Below are positions 43,280-54,753 of a stretch of 64,000 nucleotides of DNA, piece after piece. Made by a program: the position numbers and the translations under genes. Position 1 is the stretch's first letter, and every line of letters begins with the position of its first letter. The notes below the pieces were generated by a model. That model was given only the letters and a program-made list of their open reading frames with translations, did not search any database and was not told where the DNA came from. The stretch is from Mangifera indica (lineage: Eukaryota; Streptophyta; Magnoliopsida; Sapindales; Anacardiaceae), in contig NC_058150.1 in assembly GCF_011075055.1 (NCBI RefSeq), positions 3,596,001-3,660,000 of the forward strand, written 5' to 3'.

Positions 43280-46200
43280 ATGGAGCCACCCAGAGGTTTT
43301 TTGGCTTCTTTATGGAACTTTGTGCGCTTTCTTCCTTACTTCTTCGGGTTGCTTCTTCTGGGTGTCATTAAAGGTTTGTGTTCTCAAATTTTATTCCTTT
43401 TTTTATTGCTATATGTGTTGCTATGATAGTTCCTTTTCTTCCATTTCTATACTCAACTGGATTTGCCATTTGAAATGAATTTATTTTCATCCAACAGTGG
43501 ATTTAATGTAGTCAGAATTTTCTATTCAAAATAATAGCTTTGGCCATTATATGGATAAATTATGTGAGATTTCAACCAGCTGATGTGATTTATGATAGTT
43601 TAAATGCGTATATGCAACATAATTCATGTCTTCTTGATGGCTTTTGACCTATGTACTAGAGAAAGTTGAATAATCAGGGAGTATTTAGTTATTAAATATA
43701 CATCTTTGTGAACTCCTTCTAAATCAATTAACAATGAAGCATTGAACTGCATAAATGATGTTGCCTGACTTTGATAAAGCAATGTCATTTTTATATAACT
43801 CTTTGTTCTTTCAGGAATCATTTTCTTCCCATTTGTATGCCTTATCATGACAATCGGAAACTCAGCTATCATATTGGGACTTTTGCCAGTACATGTTTTC
43901 TGGACTTACTATTCCATTCTGAGGTTTTTTCTTAATCCTTCACCTTTACATGGGCATTGTGAACTATTTTCTAGTTATCTGCTCTTTATTTTGTTCATTT
44001 CTGGCAAGCAGAGCTAAACAACTAGGCCCAGTTCTGAAGCTTTTTATCTCCATATGCATGCCGGTTTTCTTCATTGTATGGCTGGTGGTTGGCATTGTTG
44101 GAAGTATCATAATGGGAGGACTATATGGCTTTCTTTCGCCAATATTTGCCACTTTTGATGCTGTTGGAGAAGGGAAAAAAAATAATTGGTTCCACTGTTT
44201 TTATGTATGTGTTGAATATCAAACTTCTTATTGTGGTATAAATAATTGTTTACTTGTTGGTTTCGATGATAGAGACTTCATTCACTTCCTTTCCAGGATG
44301 GAACTTGGAGCACAGTAAAAGGAAGCTTCACTGTGGTCAGAGATTTTCGAGATGTTTGCTTCCATTCATACTTTTCAGTCATGGATGACCTGCAGCAGAA
44401 AAAGGCAGATGTAAAATATTATGAGATAAGGTTTGCTGTTTGCTTTTGTTACTGAACTTCCAGCAATGAAATGGGCATAATCATTTATGATTCTTAAAAG
44501 GTTGTGTTGTAAACATTAGCCATAAAGTGATCCTGTCATTTTCATTTTTTGTGATAATTTTTTTTTTTCATTTTTGGTTTTTAGGTTTTTTATCTGACTC
44601 TTTTTCATTTACTCTGTCCCAGATTGCTCGATATTCCAGGTGCTACCATAGCTGGAGTGCTTGGTGTGCTGGTTGATTTTCCAGTGATCTCAGTTATTGC
44701 CATATGCAAAAGCCCCTATATGCTCTTTAAGGGCTGGCATAGATTATTTCATGATCTTATAGGTCGAGAAGGTCCTTTTTTAGAGACTATATGTGTACCA
44801 TTTGCTGGTCTTGCCATTCTTCTCTGGCCATTGGCTGTTGTTGGGGCAGTTTTGGGCTCCATTCTGGCCACCATCTTCCTTGGTGCTTATGCTGGGGTGG
44901 TTGTTTATAAGGTTAGAATCTTATGTGTGGCTAATTATATTGCTTCTCATAGGTCTTACAAATGGAAAAATATTTGTTATAATTGCCGTTTATGGAAACT
45001 CTTGCAATGTAGCACTTGAAATGAACCACTACTGTTCTTAAGATTGTGTGAATGATTTGCCATTATACCATTTTTTACTCAATTAGTAATGCACACACAC
45101 ACCCCTCCCTTTTTCTATTGTGATACGGTATAGATGAAATTGCATTCTGGACTTCGGTTGAAGCCAATTGCATTTGCATTTCATTTTGTCTCCCAATAAC
45201 AATCATAGTAGTCTATCATTTTGTTTTATTGATCATTATTATGTTAACATTTCAATTTAGCTAAAGTGTGGAAATTAATTGCAAGCTGATTTTCCTATTT
45301 GAGCTTTTTTCCTTAATGTACATGTTCAAAGTGTGCATGACATTGCATGTAAGTCTCCTATCCCATTCTTTAAATTGTTATGGTTTTTGGTCATTATGTC
45401 AGAAACCCTGAGATTATCTAAGATATGAAGATGTTGATTTAATACATAGATTGGATGTGAAATGTGATATGATTATGATTATGTAGACTTTGAATTTCAG
45501 GAGTCCTCTTTTTGGTTTGGTCTCTGCTATATTGTTGCTTCCTTGTCCATTTATGATGAGTACAGCAATGACATTCTTGGCATGCCTGAAGGATCCTGCT
45601 TTCCTAGGTTCAATTCAACACTCTAGTCAGTCCTGGTTTTGATTCATCCTACTTGACCAAGTTTGATATTGTTTCTAATGTTGACAGGCCCCGGTACCAA
45701 ACGACAGAGCTGTCACCGACCAATTCTCTCAGGACTTCTTTCACTGAGTCTGACTCTTCTCAAAATCCTTCATTCAAGCCGACTGAATTTAAGCCATTTG
45801 AGGTATCTTGCATCTCGCCTAAAGAAAATGCTTATTGTTTGAAGAAATTCAGTATTGTAATTTTATGGTGATGTTCAGACTTAATGCTGTATAATTTGTA
45901 GACTTCCAAGTTATAGTTCATGTGTCTGTGCTGAATTGAAAAAATTGTTTTTTTAATTTTGTAGTTTCTTGAGGGCTTATTAAAGGAGTGTAAACGCCAT
46001 GGGGAAATCATGATCCTTGAAGGACTAATAACTGGTAAAGATATTGAAGATGCCAAATCTAATACTGGTAGTAGAGTGATTAGCATTGGCTTGCCTGCCT
46101 ATTGCCTTTTTAAGAAGCTTGTGCACTCTGCAAAACACAGTTCATCTGGAATATTGTTAGGTAAGTGGACTTTTTTTGTCTTGCCCCCAGGCATTCTCTT

Positions 46201-46933
46201 GTGTTTGCTGAGTCAGTGTCTATAAAGAAGGCACTTTTTTAAGATCGTTACAAGGGAAATTTTGGATTCTCCTTGTGATGAAGTTCTATTTTTTATCTTA
46301 ACAAAATTCTAATATTGCTTTGTTCTTTTGTCTCTGATGCAGCTGATGATAGTGCTGAGATAACTACAACAAATAGACCAAAAGATGCCTTCTTTGATTG
46401 GTTTCTTAACCCCTTTTTGATAATGAAGGATCAGATTAGAGCAAAAAACCTTTCAGATGAAGAAGAGGACTACTTAGGCAAATTAGTTTTATTGTGTGGT
46501 GATCTTGCAAGGTTGAAAAATTCAAATGGTTACTCACCACCTGAATCTGAACATAAACGAGCTGAACTTGATGCATTGGCTAGAAGGTAATGATGACAAA
46601 TCTTTTACTATTACCATTCTACAGTTCTTTTGATTTTCTCTTTTATCTGTTTCTCTATTTACCTCTTTGATTCTACAATGAAGACTGTTGGGACTCACCA
46701 ATTCTATCTCAAGATATCCAACTTATCGGCGTCATTTTGATAATCTCATAAAGACCCTATCGGAAGATCTGGTCAAGAAGAATGGCGACAGTAAATCAGC
46801 TGATGGAGCTCAGAAAATACAAAGATCCAAAAGTGCATTTGCCCGGATCCAGAAATCATTTAAAAGGATAATAAGCATCAATGGATCTGATCAAGAGTCA
46901 ACAGCAGTTGTTAGGGATGTCAGCATTGCATGA
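43280..46933 (+). CDS. Conserved plant multi-pass membrane protein of unknown function (ten exons)
   Basis: Exons: 43280-43373, 43815-43923, 44012-44204, 44297-44430, 44623-44911, 45501-45607, 45688-45802, 45965-46160, 46343-46586 and 46684-46933. All are GT-AG and in phase, giving 576 aa. It starts MEPPRGFLASLWNFVRFLPY. Several hydrophobic segments lie in the first 270 residues (FFGLLLLGVIKG, FPFVCLIMTIGNSAIILGLL, VFFIVWLVVGIVGSIIMGGL, AGVLGVLVDFPVISVIAIC, FAGLAILLWPLAVVGAVLGS). Between them, LYGFLSPIFATFDAVGEG and VRDFRDVCFHSYFSVMDDL are strikingly conserved in plant relatives that I recall. The C-terminal half is soluble and Ser-rich, with AYCLFKKLVHSAKHSSSGIL, NRPKDAFFDWFLNPFLIMKD and RSKSAFARIQKSFKR. 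Plants carry one or a few such genes, annotated only as transmembrane proteins. No catalytic motif is recognisable. The frame is intact across all ten exons, so the gene is very probably real. Confidence 0.88.
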
Positions 46934-47693
46934 TGGAGATGCTACTGTTATGTCAATTGCGTTCTCATCCTTGTATTCTTGTTGCTGTGCACATATGTAG
47001 AATAATACATTTCTTATAGTAGCTAGCACTGGGGGAGAACACAAATGCATTCAATGAATGAAATATAACAAGTTCCCCCACCTCTGTTAAAATTGCTTTC
47101 TCTATGTACAGCTTCTGGCATTACACATTGCCGTGACTGTAAATTAACATTTTTTGAGCCATTTATACCAACACAAGTAGACAAATAAATTAGCTATGTA
47201 TTGTTCTGGCTTGTTTCCAGACTCTGTTTTACATTCCAACTTCATGTTGTCATTTCATCCTCTTCAGCCCCTTTGTGGACTAACCTTGTGTAGGAACCCT
47301 TGGGTTTTCTGGACATTGGATTCTCACCAATGTTTGTGTTACTCAAGCTGACTTTCTTGTTTCCGCTTTGTCCACTGCCGCTTGCCCTACAGATGCATTC
47401 TGATTCAATGAGGCCGGTCGATACTCAACGTCTTTGTTGTAGCATTTGACAGTTGAATTGGTACTCTATTTGCAGTTTTTTAACTATCTATTAACCGAAC
47501 TGTCCAAGTCAAAAGAGTCCTATACCTCAACCGTTTCCCCCACTACTCCCATGTCCACCCCTCAAATTCAAAGTAACCAACTCTCTGCATCCCTTATAAA
47601 AACAGAAGCCCAGGTCTTAAAATAACTTATTCACCGCAACAATCTCTCTCTTTTGTGTTTTGTTCACTGCAAGAGCTTACCAATTTACCAATT
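46934..47693. other. 3' region and promoter of the next gene, with an unexplained open frame
   Basis: 46934-47100 is 3' UTR. 47242-47424 on the minus strand is open for 61 codons (KKVSLSNTNIGENPMSRKPK, then GSYTRLVHKGAEEDEMTT) without an ATG at its 5' end. It could be a gene relic; I cannot name it. TATAAAAA at about 47597-47604 is a good TATA box for the early nodulin-like gene 90 bp downstream. Confidence 0.4.
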
Positions 47694-48302
47694 ATGGTTC
47701 GTTTATCCATCAACTCTGTCAATGTAATGTTTTTCTTGCTCACCATCTTCTCTTCTCTTCATTATCTCTCAGTTTCCCTTGAATTCCAAGTCGGCGGCAC
47801 CCATGGGTGGGTTGCTCCTCCTGCCAATGACAGAAAAGTTTACAATGACTGGGCCTCCGAGAACAGGTTCCAACCTGGTGACATTATCCGTGAGTAAAAC
47901 AAACGATCAAACAAAAACACTCATTTACACTTGAAGAATCAAAACGTAACCTTCTTCTTTCTCCTGTTGTGTGCTTTCCCATGTGCAGGTTTCAAGTACA
48001 AGAAGGATTCAGTTATGGAAGTGACAGAGGAGGAGTACAAGAACTGCAATTCAACCGGCCCCAAGTTCTTCTCCAACACTGGGAACTCGGCCTTCAGGCT
48101 TGATCATTCGGGGACTTTTTACTTCATCAGTGGAGTATTCAAACACTGTGAAAAGGGACAGAAGATGATTGTAAAAGTCATAGCTCATGAAGACTCTCCT
48201 CCAAGTGACCACAGATCTTCTGCAGTCCCGGCTTCTGGAGTTTGCAAACAAGCCATTGTTCTTCACCTTGTTTACGTTTATGTTGCTTCATATCTGTTCT
48301 AG
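47694..48302 (+). CDS. Early nodulin-like protein (phytocyanin family), GPI-anchored (two exons)
   Basis: Exons 47694-47889 and 47989-48302, 169 aa. MVRLSINSVNVMFFLLTIFS opens a signal peptide of about 28 residues. The plastocyanin-like domain follows: LEFQVGGTHGWVAPPANDRK, VYNDWASENRFQPGDIIRFK, Y..DSVMEVTEEEYKNCNSTG, DHSGTFYFISGVFKHCEKGQ. The two cysteines YKNC and KHC form the family's structural disulfide. Where true blue-copper proteins have His and Cys ligands, this has Asn in the ASENRF region and Ser in FISG, so copper binding is very unlikely, as in ENODLs. The last 20 residues (AIVLHLVYVYVASYLF) are hydrophobic and suit a GPI signal. The serine/proline linker before the tail is short. 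It is expected at the plasma membrane or wall. The upstream extension without ATG was not used. Confidence 0.9.
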
Positions 48303-49429
48303 TTAATTCATGAAGCTTGCTGCGTTTGTGATTTTTTCTCTTCAAGTATGTTAATTTGTCTAGTATACAATGTGCATGTTCTTATATATTTTTATGATGA
48401 ATGCATTTCAAGACGTTCGTTGTATAACGGTTCAGACTAAAATGATTTCATTTTACAAAATTGATAACCCTTTTGTTCTAATTTACTTAGAATGCCACCA
48501 ACGCGAAGACAAGTTTACAACAATCAGAGATGAGTCCCGTATAATGATTTTTTGTCTTCGTTGTATGAAGCAGGGAGGGATTTTAATTAAAATAACGTTA
48601 TTTTTTTCAAACATATATACACTCCCAAATATTTTATTTTGAAAATATTTTTAAATTTTTTATTTATCTAATCGAGATAAAAAATAACATATTTAGTCGA
48701 TTAACTAATTTACTCAACCAAACTACCTAATGATGATTGGTCTACCAACTTATCCGGTCATATTAATTGGCCGACCAACCTTAAATTCTAAAATTATTAT
48801 TTTTTGAGATAAAATTAAACTAAAATATGATTATATTTATTTAATAAAAAAATTATTTAATCACACAATAATATATTATTATTTATATTCATTATTTTAT
48901 CGTATTGCTAAAGGTAAGAAAAGAAAGTGTCATTTTTTCTGGCTTAGAGACATCACTTTACTATCATAAAAAAATAACAATAATAACAGAGTGGAATTAT
49001 ATGGTTAGAAGTTTTATACATATCCTCACCTAAATTTAAAAAAACAGGAAATTCAATCAAGAAGAATTCAAGCCAAATTACAGAGAATCTGCAAACTCTA
49101 TGAATTGTTAAAGTTAAAAACACAAAGTCAAGTCCTCAGATAATTTTACCCACGTACACTTGAAGAAGAAAAGTGCAGTGCCCTCGTTCTCATCATCTTT
49201 CTTTCCAACTAGAATGCATCAAACATGAAGAGAATGAGGATTTCTGGACTCAGTTGGAAAAAATAAAAAGGAAACAACAGAAATATATATATATATGAAG
49301 ACAAAGTAAAAAAATATTCATCCCATCATAAATTTCCCCAATTGCAGTCCCACAATGCACATGTGAAAATCTTCATACCACTAGGGTTTGTTTGTTTATA
49401 GCTCCAAAGCCATTGCCATTTTACGGATT
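48303..49429. other. Intergenic DNA
   Basis: 3' region of the early nodulin-like gene, then AT-rich sequence. 48640-48900 contains GGTCGACC-like short inverted words and TTTAATCACACAATAATATA, a weak match to the small AT-rich element core. A short TA run is at 49286-49297. No gene is seen before the NOI 3' end. Confidence 0.45.
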
Positions 49430-49852
49430 TCAGAAACAGCAGAACCATTTTTTCTGCAGTTAACAAATTTATATGATCAATGAGGAAGTGAAATGCGTAA
49501 ATGGTGATGGTTGCAGAAAGAAATGTGAGGCATACCGGTGGAGGATATTTATTAGGTTTTGGTATATTCCTTTGTGACGAAGGCTTGGCCGCCGATGCAG
49601 CTGTGCCGCTGGATTTCTTGTCATCTCTAGCCTTGGCAAATATGACTGTAAATCCGTCAGCCGACGCAGGATTATTGACATCCCACTCGCCGAACTTTGG
49701 CAAAGGCCGACCCTTATCTTGCTGTACATTGTACAGAAAACAAAAGAAAAATTCACATTTAGAAACAAATGGTAAAAAAAAAAAAAAAGCCAATTCACAA
49801 AGATTAGAATAGAATAGAAAAGACTGAAGATGGAGAAGCTTGCCGCGGCCAT
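49430..49852 (-). CDS. NOI/RIN4-like protein (three exons, GC-AG first intron)
   Basis: Exons on the minus strand: 49852-49844 (MAA only), 49721-49536 and 49453-49430, giving 72 aa. Exon 2 opens QDKGRPLPKFGEWDVNNPAS, the core of the NOI domain of RIN4-type proteins, and continues FTVIFAKARDDKK. A Ser/Ala/Lys linker leads to NIPKPNKYPPP. Exon 3 encodes KKWFCCF and stop. The tandem cysteines are the usual acylation site that places NOI proteins on the plasma membrane. RIN4 relatives act in immune signalling and exocytosis; small NOI proteins are mostly uncharacterised. Intron 1 appears to use a GC donor (GCG|GCAAGC), which keeps the family N terminus. The nearby GT alternative at TTCA|GTC breaks the frame. 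The divergent neighbour is SDH2, 1.2 kb away. Confidence 0.85.
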
Positions 49853-51078
49853 TAACGGAAATAGGAGGAGCTTCGGAGGGAGGGAAGAAAGAAGGAAGGA
49901 AAGAGAGAAGGTAGAATAAATGGAAATGAGAAGAGAAAGAGCGAGTATTAAGGCTGGCTCAACCAGAAAGATGGAATAGGTGATGATTAAAATTAATGTG
50001 AAATTAATAGTAATATTAAGATTTATATGAATGGTAACACCGTGTGTCTTACGGGGTAAATGTAATTAGATTAGTAGGAAACGTTGCTAGCTACCTGTAT
50101 TTCAACTAATTTTCAAACACACTAACAGATTATACTGTCCTAAGATAGAATTAATATACACTTTAATAAAAATATATATTATATTTTTATCTAGACCAAA
50201 TCAGCCTCTAACCCGGGATGGTAAATTGGAAACCTTACAATGATGCGCACGGTAAATAGAGGCAGTAATTCAGTTCATAAATTTGTTTTTTCATGAGTAA
50301 AAAGAGAATTCTCCCGTAAAGATAAAATCGGAGGTGACTTATATCCTTGTAATTGAAGATGAAGATATAATCACTATATATTTTTTTCTGATCATTTGTT
50401 TGATAATTTACTTTCTCCTTACATATTTCATCTCTAGCATATTAAATTCTTTTTAAAAGTTTTAAATTATTATAAATATATCCAGACACTTAATGTAAAA
50501 TAATTTTTTTTTATAAACAAGTGATAAGAATCTCTTGTCATCCCTAATTCAAAGATAGGACAAAAACAGAAAAGAATTTTTCTAGTGTGAATAGAGAGAA
50601 AGATCGAACTATACATCATCTTATTAAGATCCAATCAATTTTATTGATTGTATTTAGTAAAGACAAATTCTATTCAAAATTATTTTATTACAGTTAAATC
50701 AATCACATTAAATAAAACAAACCGGGTTTACTAACTCAAGCTATCCCTTCGGGCACTGATTAGATTGATCACAATTGCAGTTTAAATTTTAATATTTTAT
50801 CTGTTAAATTTATAAATCTCTTGTAACGTAAATCTCTCTCAAACCGTGCTCACCATACGCCCAATAACTCTTGGATACACTGAAAAGTACCCACGTTTCC
50901 ATCCTCAACTAATCGGCCCACAATCCGCCACGTCGTCATCCTGACGAAGAACTATGCCGCCACCTACTGACCTACTACACCCGATGACCCATAAATATTA
51001 CCCATTTTCGTCATTTTACTTACTCGTCCAAATTCCAATAAACGCACTGTCGAAGTATTGGAGTTGCTGCCAAGAACT
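49853..51078. other. Divergent promoter region of the NOI and SDH2 genes
   Basis: Next to the NOI start (49853-49935) is a GA-rich leader on the plus strand (GAGGGAGGGAAGAAAGAAGG). 49980-50870 is AT-rich. 50890-51010 is GC-richer with CCGCCACGTCGTCATC (a CACGT core) upstream of SDH2. No further gene is seen. Confidence 0.45.
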
Positions 51079-52643
51079 ATGGCGTCTGGTCTGATTCGGA
51101 GGGCGGTATCGGCTTCCAGAGTGGCACCGTCTGCTCGCTACGTGGTCGCGCGGCTTCACGCGTCCGAAGTGGAGGCGCAGAAGGTTGAGCCAAAGGCCAG
51201 TGGCGGAACGAAACTGAAGAAGTTTCAAATCTATCGTTGGAACCCCGACCGACCTTCGAAACCACAACTTCAGGAGTACGAGATCAATCTCAAGGATTGT
51301 GGCCCCATGGTTCTGGATGCGCTCATCAAAATCAAGAACGAGATCGATCCTTCCATCACTTTCCGCCGCTCTTGCCGCGAAGGTATCTGCGGCTCCTGCG
51401 CGATGAACATCGACGGCTGTAATGGTCTCGCGTGCTTGACGAAGATCTCGTCGGGAGGCGAGTCGACCATCACGCCGTTACCGCACATGTATGTGATTAA
51501 AGATTTGGTGGTGGATATGACCAACTTTTATAACCAGTATAAGAGTATCGAGCCTTGGCTGAAGAGGAAGAATCCACCGGAGGTTCCAGGGAAAGAGGTT
51601 TTACAGAGTAAGAAGGATAGGGCAAAGTTGGACGGGATGTACGAGTGTATACTTTGCGCTTGCTGTAGCACGTCGTGTCCCAGTTACTGGTGGAACCCTG
51701 AGGCTTATCTCGGCCCGGCTGCTTTGCTTCACGCTAATAGGTATCTTTTATTCAATCAAAGAAGCTGTTTATGAATTTCTTTTGAGTGAAAAAACAGGGA
51801 AATTTTCAGGCTTGAAGCACATTTTTTAAATATAATTTTATTGTTTGGATGCGCTGCTAGAAAGCTAAAGTTTCTTTATTTCATGAAACCTATAAGTCCT
51901 CTAGCCAAATTACTATGATTGACTGGACTTATTGTGAAAGACCTCATTTTAATTTTATGTTTTACATTGTGAATAAAGCCTTAATTATACTATGGGACTA
52001 TGCTATGGTTGTTCTGTTTTTGCCTTTCAGAGTTTGTTAAGCCGTCGACAATTTAATATGACCCTTCGAAAGTTGAGCTTGACCATTTTGATTGGCATTG
52101 TAAGTAGCCCATTTAGTAAAATTTAGGGATTGTTCATCTCAAATTTTAATGCACCACTTCTATTGATCCGTAATTGACGATTAAGTGACCTAGAACCTGC
52201 AAACTTTGATTTGTTCTGTGTATTAATTTATTCTATTTTTTCAAATTCTTTTTAAGAAAATTATATTTAGCATAAGAAGATATCACCTGTGTAAAAGTTT
52301 TATACAAGTATGATGGCCTTTAAAATTTTCCTTTTTACAGTGTACAGGCATGGGACTATGATGTCTGCAAATGGCCTATGGTTTCTTTTTTCATTAGATT
52401 TGTACATTACCTTCTGCATATAGGAGGATATATATATATATAATTTGTGGCCATGTGTTGCTGCTTGTAACATGCAGGTGGATAAGTGATAGTCGCGATG
52501 AATACAGCAAGGAACGATTGGAAGCAATAAATGATGAGTTTAAGCTGTACCGCTGCCACACCATTTTGAATTGTGCCCGTGCATGCCCCAAAGGTTTGAA
52601 TCCTGGGAAGCAGATTATGAATATCAAGCGGCTTCAGGTATAG
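51079..52643 (+). CDS. SDH2: Succinate dehydrogenase iron-sulfur subunit, mitochondrial (two exons)
   Basis: Exons 51079-51740 and 52478-52643, 275 aa. [20 protein letters not shown] is a basic, acid-free targeting sequence. The mature protein has three cluster sites. 2Fe-2S: Cys99, Cys104, Cys107 and Cys119 in [13 protein letters not shown] and GCNGLAC. 4Fe-4S: Cys190, 193, 196 and 200 in [12 protein letters not shown]. 3Fe-4S: Cys247, 253 and 257 in [19 protein letters not shown]. It passes electrons from succinate, through SDH1, to ubiquinone in complex II of the inner membrane. The intron splits the protein just before [20 protein letters not shown], and phases agree. All ligands are present. 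The start is the first ATG in frame, and the MASGLI opening matches Arabidopsis SDH2. The end IKRLQV is as expected. Confidence 0.97.
51741..52477 (+). other. SDH2 intron, 737 bp
   Basis: GTATCT donor and CATGCAG acceptor. A short TA run lies at 52430-52441. Nothing else coding. Confidence 0.85.
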
Positions 52644-53317
52644 GTTGGCGTTTCTGCTAAAGTGTCAGTTAAGAATTTGCAGATTGATGTATCATCTATC
52701 CCATTTTTACTTTGGTGGGGATTAAATTTGAAGGCTGTTGTTCTTTCCAAATAAATGTTTATAGAACTTTTGAGGGCATGTTATCTTGGAATGTGGGTAC
52801 CTTATGTGTTAGCTTTCAGTTGCATTTCACAGCTTAAGTTGTTGATTCAACTATTTTAGCCAACTAACTAGAAGGTATTGCTAGATAGGTTGGTCGCATT
52901 TTGCAGATTGTTTTCATGCTTGGATGACCCAATTGCCTTGCACCTTGTAATTCACAATTACCATGTTTTAATTTCTTCAGTTTGAAATGAAACAGGAACC
53001 AAGATGCCGTTTGAATGTTGAGGCTAGTAATTTGTTTAATAATGCAAAGGTTAGGTCGAATGATTGGGATGATTGATGCTGTAAGGAGACAACTAACACC
53101 CAGCAGAAATAAAATCCACGCAGTTGGAATGAACCTTAATTATGTTGATGACCATTTATAATATGGATATAGACTCATTTCATATTAGGTTAGGTCTTTC
53201 ATATCCTTCACTTGAGCAGGGAGGGATCAGTTACTATACGAGCCTATATAAGTAGTTTCTAAATACCAAGGAAACCTCACCTTCACCCAGCAGGCGATTG
53301 TCTGTTTAACGAAATCC
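52644..53317. other. SDH2 3' region and promoter of the cysteine-rich peptide gene
   Basis: No open frame of interest. CCTATATAAG (about 53243-53252) is a good TATA box, about 66 bp before the ATG of the small secreted peptide gene. Confidence 0.5.
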
Positions 53318-53630
53318 ATGGCATTAGCTTGGTTTTTTGTCTTCTTGCTTTCTACAGCCAATTTTGTCGAAGCTAGCAGTCGTCTTTCTTTTCTAAGTAA
53401 CATTCAAGACCCTGAGCAGTCTCAATACGTTACTGTAATAGGTGATGCAACTAAAACCCTCACAAGAAAGACACAAATGTAATTTAGCTAACCATGATAT
53501 GCAAGAAATACTGATAATGAACAACGAACAATTTTCTTTTGTAGGATGCAACAATGACTGCGATACTGCTTGTTGCTCATGTAACATTGAAAAACAGCCC
53601 CCTCTATGCGAGCTTTGCTGCCAGGAGTAG
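53318..53630 (+). CDS. Small secreted cysteine-rich peptide, family unknown (two exons)
   Basis: Exons 53318-53441 and 53545-53630 (GT-AG, phase 1) give 69 aa. MALAWFFVFLLSTANFVEAS is a clear secretion signal, cut near residue 19-20. A pro-like segment follows (SRLSFLSNIQDPEQSQYVTV). The C-terminal 27 residues hold eight cysteines at 43, 47, 51, 52, 54, 63, 66 and 67, in the pattern C-x3-C-x3-CC-x-C-x8-C-x2-CC, ending QE. The spacing is not that of defensins, LTPs, snakins or thionins. A loose likeness to one half of a Bowman-Birk inhibitor (a CNIEKQPPLCELC loop) is possible but unproved. A TATA box lies 66 bp upstream. It could be a defence or signalling peptide. Without splicing the frame ends 13 codons after the donor. 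Confidence 0.65.
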
Positions 53631-54377
53631 CCCTGACTTGAGTTGCTGCCATGCGTGATTTCGCAAGTGAATAGCATCACTAACTTCGGAATATCAATGT
53701 CTCCTCCATTAAGAAAATGGCATCTCTGATCGTCAGGAGATGTTTCACTTCCATTAGTGCTTTTTCATGGCAACTACTCGATTTGGTTTACACTATGTTT
53801 CTTCAAAATTTAACCCAGTTGTTTTTATAAGTTTCTTCAATAATTCATTTATTCATCTTCTGCTTGTGCCATTCAACCAGCGGGCACCTTACACTTCCTC
53901 GATCTGTAAATATGTAATTTTTTTCTTGTTTGAAGCAAACTTAAATGTCCCTTTTACGATCAACTTTTAATATTAAAGAATTGCCAGAAATGCTTTTGTT
54001 AATGATTATCTTCACTGATGCCCAATAATTTTATGTGTTAATAAAGTCCAAAAGGGCAAGGTGAAATCTGCAAGGAAGAAACCTATGATATTGTTGAGGA
54101 TTATCACTTGTTTAATAAAACATTCAAGCTCATTCGCACATGAACACGCACACACACACATATGCACAAGGAGTGGACAGCTCCTCAATGCTTTACAGAA
54201 ACCCATTATCCTATTACAACACAGAAGAGATAAAAATGAAGCACAGCATTTTTCAAATTGTACATCAAACATAATCATCAGTATTCGAAGGCCAAAAGAA
54301 TACAACTTTGAAACTTCATTAATTTTTCAATCATGCACTGGTCTCATTAGGCTTTCAAATAGCCATTACTCCTAGCA
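53631..54377. other. Region 3' of the peptide gene and of ATP12
   Basis: The duplication border is at about 53714. Contains a short CA repeat (54149-54160) and no gene. Open frames across 54012-54375 on both strands lack family features. Confidence 0.5.
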
Positions 54378-54497
54378 TTAACCATTGGCATTCTGAAGAA
54401 TGCCTACACTGAATTTAGAATCCAAGGCAACACCAATTGCATTCATGGTGTTAACGCACATCACTTGTGCTTGACCTGGTGCAGGTGCACCCATGAA
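54378..54497 (-). other. Candidate exon downstream of ATP12 (copy A), open 39 codons
   Basis: After an acceptor-like TTTTTGTTCAG the minus strand reads FMGAPAPGQAQVMCVNTMNA, IGVALDSKFSVGILQNANG and stop. The composition and clean ending look like a real last exon, but I do not recognise the protein and found no partner exon between it and ATP12. It could be an alternative 3' exon of ATP12 or a relic. In duplicate copy B the acceptor AG is GG. Confidence 0.35.
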
Positions 54498-54753
54498 CTG
54501 AACAAAAAGATTAGAGTTTATTTTCCTATGGCCTTGAGGAAAAGCACAACCTTATAGCATGAATTATCTGTTTTTTGGCACAAGGCATCTCTCTCTGTGC
54601 CTACCTCCAGAGTCAATTATTCCATCAGCCACACAGCAAACTCTCACAAAATTCAAAGCAATATATGCCAAGTTCTAGATGTCCAACGGAGTAATAGTGG
54701 CCAAACACTAGCTCTAAGGATAATAATTCAACAGTGTAATGGACGTATAGAAA

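Noticed and set aside
47655..47693. Possible N-terminal extension of the early nodulin-like protein
   Set aside because: No ATG there. The signal peptide starts at the ATG at 47694.
51058..51078. Possible N-terminal extension of SDH2
   Set aside because: It begins with TTG, not ATG. The first ATG (51079) gives the family opening MASGLI.
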